The notes: generated by a model from the sequence alone, not told the origin. A DNA stretch of 14,664 nt from an uncultured Parabacteroides sp. (GCA_937890135.1 CALBYC010000159.1:1-14664), one strand, 5' to 3'. Numbered from the stretch's first letter, positions 6,350 to 14,257 are shown. A program made the numbers and translations.

Positions 6350-7276
6350 TTATTTGTACGCTTTGCGGTAAGAGACTTCCTTGTCTGTCGGGAAGTCGGC
6401 TGGAACTTTTTGCGTCACTTTCCCCGTAGCCGCCCATTCGGCCCCTCTCAACAAAAGGACTTGGAACCCCGTGCACTGCATGGATGGATTATCTTCCAAA
6501 GTATCCCCCGCATGGCCTAACATGATATGGAAAATACGGGCTTTCCCATAATCGACCGTGAAAATCAACGGCTCTTCCCGTCCGGAACCTCCTTTTTCAG
6601 GTTCGGCAAAAGCGGTATACATCAATGTCCCTATATTTGCCGGGCCACGCATCCGGTCGTATAGTTCATCCTTGGCATGTTTCCATGTATGCGGAAGTCC
6701 TTTCATGACCGGATGGCTATGATCTCGGGATGTCAAGACATACTCCCGTTGCTCGCCATGCGAACCACCGATGCCGTCGGAACTGTCTTTGACCAGCCTG
6801 CCATCTTTCCAATAAGCATAAGGCCCATCTTTCTCATTCCGGCCTTCCCATCCGCCCAATGCGCATATCTCATTATATGCTCGCCATAGAGGGAAAGAAT
6901 TGTCGGCAGCATGGTAAATAACAACACCTCCACCTTCTTGAACGAAGTCCAAAAAGTTTTTCTGCATCTTTCCATTCCATGAATCCCCATTATAATCCAA
7001 CACCACCAACTTATAAGATGAGAAATCGGGGGAGAAAGAATCCATGTCTTCCCCTTTGGAAGGAGAGACTGCGACATCTGTAACAAACAGACCGGAATTG
7101 TCCAATATTTTTTGGATGGCAAGATGACTGACTTTCCAGTTATGGTTATTCTGTCCGGTCACAATCAATACTTTCACTTTCGACTTTTGCTTCGCTTGAG
7201 ATGGCAGGCAACACAATCCGCTTGCCATACAGATACTGATAAGCCAAGCCAACATTGATAGAACTTTTTTTTTCAT
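6350..7276 (-). CDS. Secreted ThuA-domain protein
   Basis: The 308-residue protein begins with a signal peptide (about 1-28, MLAWLISICMASG core, likely SQA|K cleavage), so it acts in the periplasm or at the surface. The mature part is a ThuA (trehalose-utilisation) fold, a class I glutamine amidotransferase-like domain: VKVLIVTGQNNHNWK (34-48), LVVLDYNGDSW, GGGVVIYHAADNSF, HPVMKGLP and the late ARIFHIMLGH segment. The family's precise chemistry is unsettled; ThuA proteins commonly occur with Gfo/Idh/MocA oxidoreductases in carbohydrate oxidation, and such a protein lies about 5.5 kb away in this window. It follows map by 60 bases on the same strand without a recognisable -7 box, so it may be transcribed from the map promoter. 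A lipoprotein reading (Cys at 22-23) is less likely because the lipobox is poor. Confidence 0.9.
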   Translation of the reverse strand: MKKKVLSMLAWLISICMASGLCCLPSQAKQKSKVKVLIVTGQNNHNWKVSHLAIQKILDNSGLFVTDVAVSPSKGEDMDSFSPDFSSYKLVVLDYNGDSWNGKMQKNFLDFVQEGGGVVIYHAADNSFPLWRAYNEICALGGWEGRNEKDGPYAYWKDGRLVKDSSDGIGGSHGEQREYVLTSRDHSHPVMKGLPHTWKHAKDELYDRMRGPANIGTLMYTAFAEPEKGGSGREEPLIFTVDYGKARIFHIMLGHAGDTLEDNPSMQCTGFQVLLLRGAEWAATGKVTQKVPADFPTDKEVSYRKAYK

Positions 7277-7336
7277 GGGATTATAATTTTAATTGGGATA
7301 AGAAGGCCATCGCATTGAGACCCTGTCAATATCATA

Positions 7337-8194
7337 TTAATAAGTCAATATTTCCAAACCATGGTCTGTCATCACAAACGTATGTTCCCACTGTGCTGAA
7401 GGAAGGCCGTCGTCTGTCAGGACTGTCCATCCGTCATCTTCGTCGATATAAACATCATACCTCCCCATGTTTATCATCGGCTCAATGGTAAAAACCATGC
7501 CGGGGACTAACACCATGCCCGTCCCTTTCTTCCCGAAATGCAAGACTTCCGGTTCCTCGTGGAACTCAAGCCCCACCCCGTGCCCGCACAAATCACGGAC
7601 TACCGAATAACCATTCTTCTGGGCATGACGTTGTATGGCATATCCTATATCACCCACAAAGCCAAAAGGTTTCGCTGCTTCCATGCCTATTTGAAGGCAT
7701 TCCTTAGTCACTTCCACCAAACGTTTTTTTTCAGGGGAGACATTGCCTATCATGAACATCCGCGAGGCATCAGAATAATAACCATCCAATATGGTAGAGA
7801 CATCTACATTTATGATATCGCCGTCTTTCAATATCTCTTTTTCACTTGGTATTCCATGGCAAACGACATCGTTGATGGAAGTACAGACGCTTTTCGGAAA
7901 CCCTTCATAATTGAGAGGTGCAGGAATCGCTCCATGGGAAACCGTATAGTCATACACCAATTTATCGATAACAGCTGTAGACATTCCCTCTTTGATTTCT
8001 TGAGCGACCAAATCCAGAACTCCCGTATTCACGATGCCACTCCGGCGGATACCTTCTATTTGCTCCGGAGTCTTTATCAATTTGCGGGAAGGAACCAAAT
8101 GCCCTTTATTCTGCAAATACATCATGCGCTTGTCCAATTCTGTCAATGGTTGCCCTTTGATAGGATGCCAATTATTTATTTTTCTTCTTGACAT
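7337..8194 (-). CDS. map: Methionine aminopeptidase type I with N-terminal extension
   Basis: The enzyme removes the initiator Met from nascent proteins in the cytosol. All five metal ligands of the pita-bread fold are present: D131 (NVDVS), D142 (YSDAS), H205 (GHGVG), E238 (FTIEP) and E270 (WEHT); H113 (VCHGIP) corresponds to the catalytic His79 of E. coli. At 285 residues it is longer than the 255-265 of the basic form: residues 1-40 (MSRRKINNWHPIKGQPL...) are an extension without Cys, so it is neither a zinc finger nor a SEC-C motif. Bacteroidales usually have another map in the ribosomal-protein secY region, so this may be a second, accessory copy (inference). A -7 box and a palindrome lie upstream, and thuA follows on the same strand. 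Confidence 0.95.
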   Translation of the reverse strand: MSRRKINNWHPIKGQPLTELDKRMMYLQNKGHLVPSRKLIKTPEQIEGIRRSGIVNTGVLDLVAQEIKEGMSTAVIDKLVYDYTVSHGAIPAPLNYEGFPKSVCTSINDVVCHGIPSEKEILKDGDIINVDVSTILDGYYSDASRMFMIGNVSPEKKRLVEVTKECLQIGMEAAKPFGFVGDIGYAIQRHAQKNGYSVVRDLCGHGVGLEFHEEPEVLHFGKKGTGMVLVPGMVFTIEPMINMGRYDVYIDEDDGWTVLTDDGLPSAQWEHTFVMTDHGLEILTY

Positions 8195-8217
8195 AATATT
8201 ACAAAGCTTTTCAATAG

Positions 8218-8242
8218 CAAAAGTATAGAAAATTCCGGAATT
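8218..8242 (-). promoter_or_regulatory. Promoter of map with a 12-bp palindrome in the spacer
   Basis: On the minus strand TACTTTTG (8225-8218) fits TAnnTTTG, 23 bases before the map ATG. Five bases upstream is the perfect palindrome AATTCCGGAATT (8231-8242), in the spacer where a repressor could block RNA polymerase. No TTG -33 element is seen. The box separates map-thuA from the upstream five-gene operon. Confidence 0.45.
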
Positions 8243-8284
8243 AATGATACACTCAGAAAAAGAAAGAGAGCCTATGGAGCATAA

Positions 8285-8836
8285 TCATAACTTTCCGCCA
8301 CAATAATCCATTTCCGATAATCCACACCATCCTGCATCTTTGATTTCACGAAGGAAAAGGCGGGCACACATTTCCGCATCGTCGCCAGCCCTATGATGTT
8401 CACCCTCGGGAATATCAAATCGTTCGCATAGATGAGCAAGTGTATTGCACTCGAAATCGTAGTTATGGCGTGCGGCACGAAGTGTACAATAGTAGCATAT
8501 ATTAGGGGTATCCATGCCATAAAGCTCTAATGACTTCCTAATGCACGAAATGTCAAAAGCGGCATTATGAGCGACTAATACCGGTGTTTCTTCAAGATAC
8601 GTAAGTATCTCAGCCCATACCTCCGGAAATTCCGGTGCATCCTTCGTGTCTTCCGGATGTATGCCATGCACTCGTATGTTCCAATATGAATAGGCATTAT
8701 TTTCGGGCCGCACCAACCATGACCGGGTTTCAACTATTTTCCCATCCTTGACGACACAGATGCCAGCCTCACAAATAGAGGCGCGCCTGCCCGTCGCTGT
8801 CTCGAAGTCTATCGCTATAAAACTCAAATCTTCCAT
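8285..8836 (-). CDS. DEDDh-type 3'-5' exonuclease
   Basis: This 183-residue protein is a DnaQ-like exonuclease that would degrade DNA or RNA from the 3' end with two metal ions. Motifs in order: ExoI AIDFETA (D10, E12), ExoII LVAHNAAFD (N91, D95) and ExoIII HRAGDDA (H148 and D153), making it DEDDh. There is no polymerase, BRCT or GIY-YIG partner domain, so it is a stand-alone exonuclease, possibly for repair or RNA turnover; it is probably not the replicative epsilon subunit. I chose ATG 8836 over a longer frame that begins at TTG 8878. ATG 8836 is preceded by a real Shine-Dalgarno (AAGGAG, 4 bases away), places the ExoI motif near the N-terminus as in relatives, and leaves a gap of one base to the upstream stop. 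It is the last gene of the five-gene operon. Confidence 0.9.
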   Translation of the reverse strand: MEDLSFIAIDFETATGRRASICEAGICVVKDGKIVETRSWLVRPENNAYSYWNIRVHGIHPEDTKDAPEFPEVWAEILTYLEETPVLVAHNAAFDISCIRKSLELYGMDTPNICYYCTLRAARHNYDFECNTLAHLCERFDIPEGEHHRAGDDAEMCARLFLREIKDAGWCGLSEMDYCGGKL

Positions 8837-8837
8837 C

Positions 8838-10520
8838 TCACTCCTTGCTATATGTGGTCGAGCTATACACTTTTTCAATCAACACGCCGGTATCGTCGGG
8901 AATTCGTCCGCCCAACAGATGCAGATAAGAGACCCCGTGTTCGGTGCGGTTTTTATATGGGATGTCGAGGTGTTTCCTTTTATCTACCCAAACCGAAGCA
9001 TGCCGGTTTTCTCTCCATTTTACCACGACATCATGCCAGCGATTATCCTTGATGCCTAAATCTTTTCGGCTGACAGGAATCACATATAACCCCTCCACTG
9101 CAGCCACGCTATCCGTGGGATTGAACCAGCGGTCGTTTAAAATCAGCAGAATAGGTTTAGCCTCTTCGGGCAATTGGATGCGAAGGCCAACCTCCCCGTC
9201 TCGTGTAGCAGGGAAGTTCCATAAAGCGCCGTCTGCATCATTCACCAGTGAATCGTTTGGGGTGTATCCTATACGCATCACTTTACGCAACGAATCGTCG
9301 GGATGGTTTATCAGCAAGGGTGCCTCTTGCCGGTTATAACAGCAATGGCCCACAATGCCTTTGTAATAACGGAATGCAGACCAATCGTACAAGCCTTCAC
9401 TGAAATCACAAGTTCTCTCTTTTTCGTAGAGCCATCTGACATCGAACAAAACCAGCTTACGGCATAACTTGTGCTGTCCAGCAGAGGCTAGGACTTTGCC
9501 CGGAGCAACTTCCACTGCCTGTACTTGATGCACACTTTTGTCTTCGCCGGGACGTGTCATGCCGAAGCTGCTGGAGTTACGTTCATCGTTCAACAACAAT
9601 TCACGGAAACCCGCCCAAGTTTTCCCATCATCCTCAGAGATAGCCACATGTAATACATCACGATTGGTAAAAACATCATCCCACACGCCATTGGCAGTCG
9701 GCAATTCGGGAAGTGGCGTAGTGTTGCACCAAAAGAACAACAACCTGCCATCACCCAGTCTGTACAAGGTCGGCATGGTGATGGTTCCATAGAAAGGGGA
9801 AGGAGTCGCTTCGCTCCAGGTTTCACCGCCATCCGACGAGAACGATTGGTAATGTTTATCTTGCGACGTACGCATAATCATCCAAAGGTGCCCGTCTTTG
9901 AGTTCAACAATGGTAGGTTCCACGGCTCCGTGATTCCATCTGACACCTTGGTGAAAGCCGCTCTTCACGTGAGGGGGAACCGTCACTTGGGCTGAAGCTT
10001 TCCATGTATGTCCGTCATCATCCGAATAGTAAACAAAAGAGCCACTTCGGTCGGTACGGTGTGCGCCCGAGATGATGCGTCCGCCATTACGGATAAAGAC
10101 AGGGGGCTTGTTCATGATGCCCGCTTTGTTATCTATAAGTGTAATAGTTCGCCCCCCTTCCAACCCTCCTTCCGTACGCATGGCATAGACCTTGTTATGG
10201 GCACAAAACAACCGGATATACTCGCCGCTGACAGGTGAACATTGGTCGGCATAAGGCAATTCATATGGCAAATAGGTCTTCTTCCAAGTGAGTCCGCCAT
10301 CACGGCTCGACAAATAAAGAGGCTTCCCTTCTTCCGGATTGGCACCATAATTATAATGCCTGATCTCTCCGTCACCCATGCGGGACAAACCGATAAAAGC
10401 GTCGGAAGGAGGGACTCCCGTGATGCGGGGAGTCGGCAAAGTGCCTAAATCATTTTGAGCTGCGGCTGGCTGCTGCATCAGAGCACCAGCCATGCCGATG
10501 CAGAATAAGAGCTTATTCAT
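8838..10520 (-). CDS. Secreted sialidase-fold (BNR/Asp-box) protein with LamG-like C-terminus
   Basis: The 560-residue protein has a signal peptide (about 1-21, ending PAAAQ) and a six-bladed propeller of the sialidase superfamily (about 25-360). Four Asp boxes (SxDxGxxW) are clear: SRDGGLTW (72-79), SDDDGHTW (166-173), SSDGGETW (228-235) and SEDDGKTW (295-302). AVEPTIVELKDGHLWMIMRT (199-218) resembles the conserved Glu/Arg blade of this superfamily. The canonical GH33 FRIP motif is replaced by TPRIT at 30-34, so true sialidase activity is uncertain; a different exo-glycosidase, or a carbohydrate-binding role, is possible. The C-terminal part (about 370-555), with NRWHDVVVKW and ASVWVDKR, looks like a LamG/concanavalin-type beta-sandwich. 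It lies in an operon 15 bases after the patatin gene and 1 base before the exonuclease gene. No transporter or other sialic acid genes are nearby. Confidence 0.85.
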   Translation of the reverse strand: MNKLLFCIGMAGALMQQPAAAQNDLGTLPTPRITGVPPSDAFIGLSRMGDGEIRHYNYGANPEEGKPLYLSSRDGGLTWKKTYLPYELPYADQCSPVSGEYIRLFCAHNKVYAMRTEGGLEGGRTITLIDNKAGIMNKPPVFIRNGGRIISGAHRTDRSGSFVYYSDDDGHTWKASAQVTVPPHVKSGFHQGVRWNHGAVEPTIVELKDGHLWMIMRTSQDKHYQSFSSDGGETWSEATPSPFYGTITMPTLYRLGDGRLLFFWCNTTPLPELPTANGVWDDVFTNRDVLHVAISEDDGKTWAGFRELLLNDERNSSSFGMTRPGEDKSVHQVQAVEVAPGKVLASAGQHKLCRKLVLFDVRWLYEKERTCDFSEGLYDWSAFRYYKGIVGHCCYNRQEAPLLINHPDDSLRKVMRIGYTPNDSLVNDADGALWNFPATRDGEVGLRIQLPEEAKPILLILNDRWFNPTDSVAAVEGLYVIPVSRKDLGIKDNRWHDVVVKWRENRHASVWVDKRKHLDIPYKNRTEHGVSYLHLLGGRIPDDTGVLIEKVYSSTTYSKE

Positions 10521-10535
10521 ATTATCATTCGTTTT

Positions 10536-11408
10536 TTATTTCCGGTTCAATGCCTTCAGTAGTTCACCTGCCTGACGTGCGCATTCATACCCTTCTTGAT
10601 ACAAACTCCTCAATTTGTCGGTGTTTCGTTCCGTCCTTCCCACTTGAATCGGATTGACAGGGCGTATCACGATTGCTTTCCCTTCGTCCTCTAATTGCTC
10701 AATGTAATCAAGAGTTTGGTTGTAATGTTTATAACGCAACTTCAACTGTTCCTGAATGGCCGGGAATTGACGATATATAAATGGCGGGAGGTAAAAGTTC
10801 TTGTCAACTTTACGATAACCTTTGTTGCGAGTCAATATGATTACATTTTGTTTATATCCCTCTTCTATCGCCTTGCGGATAGGTATGGCATCACTGACAC
10901 CACCATCCACCATCGGGATTCCATCCACATAGGTAATCGGGCACATAACAGGCAAAGTGCAAGAGGCTTTGCAAGCGTCCAACAAACGTTTCATATCACA
11001 TTTCTCTTCAAAATAAACCGGTTTGCCTGTCCTGCAATCGCTGGCAACCATGACAAAACGATCCGGTGAAGCTTGATAGGTCTTATAATCGAAAGGGTAA
11101 TAACGATCGGGGTATTCATAAAACAGGAAATCCAAATCGATATAGCCATGTCCTTTCAAAAGGCTTTTTAGTCCGATATAATTATGCTTCTCCAATAATT
11201 CTATGTTGCTGAAGTAGGAACGCCCCCGTTGGCGGGAAGCATATGATATCCCATTGCTGGCTCCTGCGGAAACACCTATCGTATAAGGAAACCAAATCTC
11301 GTTATCCATCAGATAATCCAATACCCCGACAGTGAAGATGCCACGCATGCCTCCTCCTTCCAATACCAACCCTGTGGGTTCTTTACAATCTATTCCATAA
11401 CCTGTCAT
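10536..11408 (-). CDS. Patatin-like phospholipase
   Basis: A 290-residue predicted serine lipid acyl hydrolase of the RssA/YjjU type, without signal peptide or membrane segment, so probably cytosolic or membrane-peripheral. All patatin elements are intact: the oxyanion-hole GGGMRG (18-23), the nucleophile elbow GVSAG with Ser47, and the dyad Asp168 in VDGGVSD. The order LVLEGGGMRGIFTVGVLDYLM and ASCTLPVMCPI is typical of bacterial single-domain patatins; the YjjU-like C-terminal part (about 215-285) is present. The gene sits 8 bases after the rlpA-like gene and 15 bases before the sialidase-fold gene. The substrate is unknown; phospholipid turnover is the family default. Confidence 0.93.
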   Translation of the reverse strand: MTGYGIDCKEPTGLVLEGGGMRGIFTVGVLDYLMDNEIWFPYTIGVSAGASNGISYASRQRGRSYFSNIELLEKHNYIGLKSLLKGHGYIDLDFLFYEYPDRYYPFDYKTYQASPDRFVMVASDCRTGKPVYFEEKCDMKRLLDACKASCTLPVMCPITYVDGIPMVDGGVSDAIPIRKAIEEGYKQNVIILTRNKGYRKVDKNFYLPPFIYRQFPAIQEQLKLRYKHYNQTLDYIEQLEDEGKAIVIRPVNPIQVGRTERNTDKLRSLYQEGYECARQAGELLKALNRK

Positions 11409-11416
11409 ATCTGTGT

Positions 11417-11881
11417 TTATTTCTTTACTATTATGCTGAACTCCTTCTCGGCTTCCTTGACCGGCAAATAAAGGATTTTAGGGTGCATCAAGTCCAAAAT
11501 GCGTAAATCTTCAGGGCTGGGTACCACCTCTAATCTCACCCGGGTAATGCCGGCACGGACAAAATCCAGTTCTTTCGCCGCAGCCGCCGACACGTCAATG
11601 ATGCGACTTTTTCTTCTCGGTCCCCTATCCATGATGGAAACAATCACACTCCTCATGTTCTTCAGATTTGTCACCCGTACAAACGTACCAAAAGGAAGGG
11701 TACGATGTGCCGCTACAAAGTCGTCATTGTCATGAATGTATCCGCTTGCCGATGACCTGCCATGGAAACGGTGATGGTAATATGATGCCAATCCCTCTTC
11801 CACTTGAGCCTTGACAGGCAAGGATAATAAAAAGAGAGAGGAAATCACCATTGCCAAACGGATAGATAGCGCATAACCCAT
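11417..11881 (-). CDS. RlpA-like double-psi beta-barrel protein with a substituted catalytic Glu
   Basis: The 154-residue protein has a signal peptide (about 1-25, cleavage near VKA|Q) and one DPBB domain (about 28-120): GLASYYHHRFHGRSSASG, AAHRTLPFGTFVRVTN, MDRGPRRKSRIIDVS. RlpA proteins act on peptidoglycan during daughter-cell separation; active ones are lytic transglycosylases that use a Glu in the (S/A)xGE motif and an Asp in the DRGP motif. Here the Asp remains (D85) but the Glu position is Tyr48 at unchanged spacing to AAHR, so activity is doubtful. There is no SPOR domain and no lipobox. The start is strong: AAGGAG lies 8 bases before the ATG, overlapping the TAA of the upstream gene. 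Possible roles are a structural cell-wall protein or an enzyme with another acid residue. Confidence 0.88.
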   Translation of the reverse strand: MGYALSIRLAMVISSLFLLSLPVKAQVEEGLASYYHHRFHGRSSASGYIHDNDDFVAAHRTLPFGTFVRVTNLKNMRSVIVSIMDRGPRRKSRIIDVSAAAAKELDFVRAGITRVRLEVVPSPEDLRILDLMHPKILYLPVKEAEKEFSIIVKK

Positions 11882-11893
11882 GATATTAACTCC

Positions 11894-12652
11894 TTATTTA
11901 TAGACATACGGATTCTTATAACGTCCCTTTTTCTGTGTAATCGTGCCATATTCTATAGCCCGCCTGGGACATCTGTGTATGCAAGCCAAGCATTGTACGC
12001 AGTGTTTCCCCCATTTTGGAATTTCGCCTTTCCGCATGGATATATTCAGGGCCGGACATAGCTTGCTACACAATCCGCATCGCGTGCATGCGGATGTCAC
12101 ATGAAAAGCGGGTGCCGCTCCTGCATATTTTTTAAACAAAGGGTAAATCAGACGGCTTTTTACATTTGCAAAATGACCGGCATGATACAAGCTGGCATCT
12201 ATCTCTCCATTTCTTATCCTATCTGAGATTTGCTCGATTCGCACTTTCGCTTGTGAAAGTTTTTCCTTTTCCACTTGGGCGGAATCCACGTCAAATCCGG
12301 GTAAAAGCAGATAGGTGTTGGGCATCGTGACCGAATAGGCGGCAGTCAGAGGATATTTTAAATGCTCACCGAATATCCGGTCTGTCCGGCCACAATCATC
12401 CCCGCATGTACATATGGCATAAACAGGTTGTCCGGCATAATTCACCAAATCCAACTTATCGACGAAGGACAACATGGTCAACGCCGGTCCCCATGAATGA
12501 ACGGGGAAAACGAAGAATATGTACTGGCTTTGGGAGACATCATAAGTTATCGTGGAAGACTCGTTGACCCGGATACATGGCAAGCCAAAGCGGGAAGAAA
12601 GCATCCTCGCCACCCATTCCGAATTGCCAGTTGCAGAAAAGTAAAATACCAT
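11894..12652 (-). CDS. EFR1-type flavodoxin-2[4Fe-4S] ferredoxin fusion
   Basis: This 252-residue cytosolic electron carrier starts with a flavodoxin-like domain (about 1-150): MVFYFSATGNSEWVA contains the FMN phosphate loop SATGNS, and VFPVHSWGP is the second FMN loop. The C-terminal bacterial ferredoxin domain (about 185-235) has two complete clusters: C189-C192-C195-C199 (CTRCGLCSKLCP) and C218-C221-C224-C228 (CVQCLACIHRCP). This is the EFR1 family layout common in anaerobic gut Bacteroidetes and Firmicutes, and it fits an anaerobe. The redox partner is unknown. It is the first gene of the five-gene operon, 20 bases after a TATTTTTG box; its TAA overlaps the ribosome binding site of the rlpA-like gene. 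Confidence 0.94.
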   Translation of the reverse strand: MVFYFSATGNSEWVARMLSSRFGLPCIRVNESSTITYDVSQSQYIFFVFPVHSWGPALTMLSFVDKLDLVNYAGQPVYAICTCGDDCGRTDRIFGEHLKYPLTAAYSVTMPNTYLLLPGFDVDSAQVEKEKLSQAKVRIEQISDRIRNGEIDASLYHAGHFANVKSRLIYPLFKKYAGAAPAFHVTSACTRCGLCSKLCPALNISMRKGEIPKWGKHCVQCLACIHRCPRRAIEYGTITQKKGRYKNPYVYK

Positions 12653-12672
12653 ATTGCGCTCGCTTTTGATTA

Positions 12673-12680
12673 CAAAAATA
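12673..12680 (-). promoter_or_regulatory. -7 element of the EFR1-to-exonuclease operon
   Basis: On the minus strand TATTTTTG (12680-12673) matches TAnnTTTG, 20 bases before the EFR1 ATG. The upstream gene is closed by a terminator, so this should be the operon promoter. No exact TTG is found at -33. Confidence 0.5.
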
Positions 12681-12715
12681 CGAATAAAATGCTAAGCCGA
12701 AGCCGTGAATGAATG

Positions 12716-12763
12716 AAAAAGAGAAGGAGAATGCACTCTCCTCTCGGAATAAATACATTCTCC
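12716..12763 (-). terminator. Intrinsic terminator of the Gfo/Idh/MocA gene
   Basis: Minus strand: GGAGAATG (12763-12756) pairs perfectly with CATTCTCC (12733-12726), followed by TTCTCTTTTT (12725-12716). The loop is 22 bases and can form a smaller internal stem. It isolates the oxidoreductase gene from the EFR1 operon. Confidence 0.75.
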
Positions 12764-12780
12764 TATAATAATGGAAACAG

Positions 12781-14106
12781 TTAATCTATGTAAGGAAGTT
12801 TATACGGATTACGGTATGCATAATGGTACAGACGATGCGCTTTCGCTTCTTTATCTCCTTCAAAGCTCAACGTTGCCGGATTCCAATGTACAGGACGGTT
12901 CAATTCACGAGCAATGTTCTGCAGGCAGCAAAGCGTATTGGTGCTGCATCCGACTTCAACCGGAGCTATCGGATTCTCACGGGAGCGCACACAGTCTATG
13001 AAGTTCTGCATGTGCGGGGAACTTACTTCATACTCGCCTTTGCCCACTTTCTTTTCTTCCTTCGGGAGCAAAGCCGGGTCTGAACATTCTATGTAACCTC
13101 TGGCCACCTTCAACCAACCTTTGTCGCCTATGAATTGAATGCCCTTGGCATTTGGATCGTCTTCACGGTAGGGCTGCTCGGTCATCACAATACCATTGGC
13201 ATATTTCATCGTAGCGTACTTGGTGCCTTGGTAACCAGCCGGGATAAATTCCACAGGCCCCGACCCATCCATTCCGATGGCAGCTTGCGCTATGTCAAAC
13301 ATATGGGCTCCCCAGTCGGCAGTATAACCATTGCCGGTTTCTTGATACCAACGCCAAGCGCCCCATAATTTTTCGTTTTGTTCGGGATCCAGCGAGATGG
13401 GAGGACAAAGATCCGGATGGTAATGTATTTTAGGGTCATTCAACGGTCCCATCCACTGATTGAAGTTCAAATTGGCAGGAACGGGCATTTCGGGCAAGTC
13501 CAAGGGCTTGGGAGGTTCGCCCACACGGGCATAAATCTTTTCGATATGACCTATTTTCCCTGCTCTCACCATCGCTATCGCAGTTTGGAACTCTTTGCTG
13601 GAGCGTTGCTGGCTTCCCGTCTGGAACACCCGATTGCAATCACGAACCGCACGAGCCACTGCCAGCCCTTCCGTAATCGTATAAGCCAAAGGCTTCTGGC
13701 AATACACGTCTTTTCCGCTTTGGCAGGAATGGATAGCAATCAGAGCATGCCAATGGTCAGGTGTAGCCACTTCTATTGCATCGATGTCCTTACGTTCGAG
13801 CATATCCTCGTAAAATTCATACATGTCGCAGCGTTGCGCCACATTGTTTGACTTTTGCCAAGCTTCCACGCGGCGCTTGAAGCGTTCGCGCTTTAACGAA
13901 TCAACATCGCAACATGCTGCAACCTGTACACCGGGACAGGTAGAAAAACTGGTAAAATCGGACAGGGCTTGTTGTCCCAATCCGACAAATCCTATAACCA
14001 CGCGATCACTTGGTGCTATGCGCACGCCATTAACAGCCCAGCTGGGTAAAATGGTCAGGCCAGCCAATCCCAATGCTGACAGACCCAAAAACTCTCTTCG
14101 AGTCAT
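12781..14106 (-). CDS. Gfo/Idh/MocA-family oxidoreductase with twin-arginine-like leader
   Basis: The 441-residue protein is a predicted NAD(P)-dependent sugar oxidoreductase. The leader MTRREFLGLSALGLAGLTILPSW has the form of a Tat signal (TRREFLG then a hydrophobic stretch), implying export of a folded, cofactor-loaded protein. The Rossmann domain has GFVGLGQQA, the ATPDHWHALIAI motif and a CQKPLAYT motif that supplies the family's conserved catalytic Lys. The C-terminal domain has GNGYTADWGAHMFDIAQAAIG with the family Asp and His, and late SPHMQNFIDCVRSRENP. Exported relatives are frequent in Bacteroidetes and Planctomycetes; some GH109 enzymes share the fold, but I see no reason to assign GH109. 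ATG 14106 is chosen because it opens directly on the RR motif with AAGG upstream; a GTG at 14130 would add eight residues (MKENKAKG). It is monocistronic, with its own -7 box and terminator. Confidence 0.92.
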   Translation of the reverse strand: MTRREFLGLSALGLAGLTILPSWAVNGVRIAPSDRVVIGFVGLGQQALSDFTSFSTCPGVQVAACCDVDSLKRERFKRRVEAWQKSNNVAQRCDMYEFYEDMLERKDIDAIEVATPDHWHALIAIHSCQSGKDVYCQKPLAYTITEGLAVARAVRDCNRVFQTGSQQRSSKEFQTAIAMVRAGKIGHIEKIYARVGEPPKPLDLPEMPVPANLNFNQWMGPLNDPKIHYHPDLCPPISLDPEQNEKLWGAWRWYQETGNGYTADWGAHMFDIAQAAIGMDGSGPVEFIPAGYQGTKYATMKYANGIVMTEQPYREDDPNAKGIQFIGDKGWLKVARGYIECSDPALLPKEEKKVGKGEYEVSSPHMQNFIDCVRSRENPIAPVEVGCSTNTLCCLQNIARELNRPVHWNPATLSFEGDKEAKAHRLYHYAYRNPYKLPYID

Positions 14107-14171
14107 TCCTTTTGCCTTGTTTTCTTTCACGGTAAAAATATATTATTATGATAAAACCATGTTTCTGTCTA

Positions 14172-14179
14172 CAAATATA
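14172..14179 (-). promoter_or_regulatory. -7 element of the Gfo/Idh/MocA gene
   Basis: On the minus strand TATATTTG (14179-14172) is an exact TAnnTTTG match, giving a 5' UTR of roughly 55-60 bases to ATG 14106. No TTG is present at the usual -33 distance. Confidence 0.5.
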
Positions 14180-14257
14180 GGCATTAATTGGAAAAAATAA
14201 ACATATTATCCATAAAAACATGTGACTTTGTAACAAATTCTGTTTCTCTCTTCTTCA

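Noticed and set aside
7538..8191. 217-codon plus-strand ORF antisense to map
   Set aside because: It exactly mirrors a gene with all five metal ligands in frame; its own translation shows no domain.
8837..8878. Longer exonuclease reading frame starting at TTG 8878
   Set aside because: It would overlap the sialidase-fold gene by 41 bases and add non-homologous residues; ATG 8836 has an AAGGAG site and a normal N-terminus.
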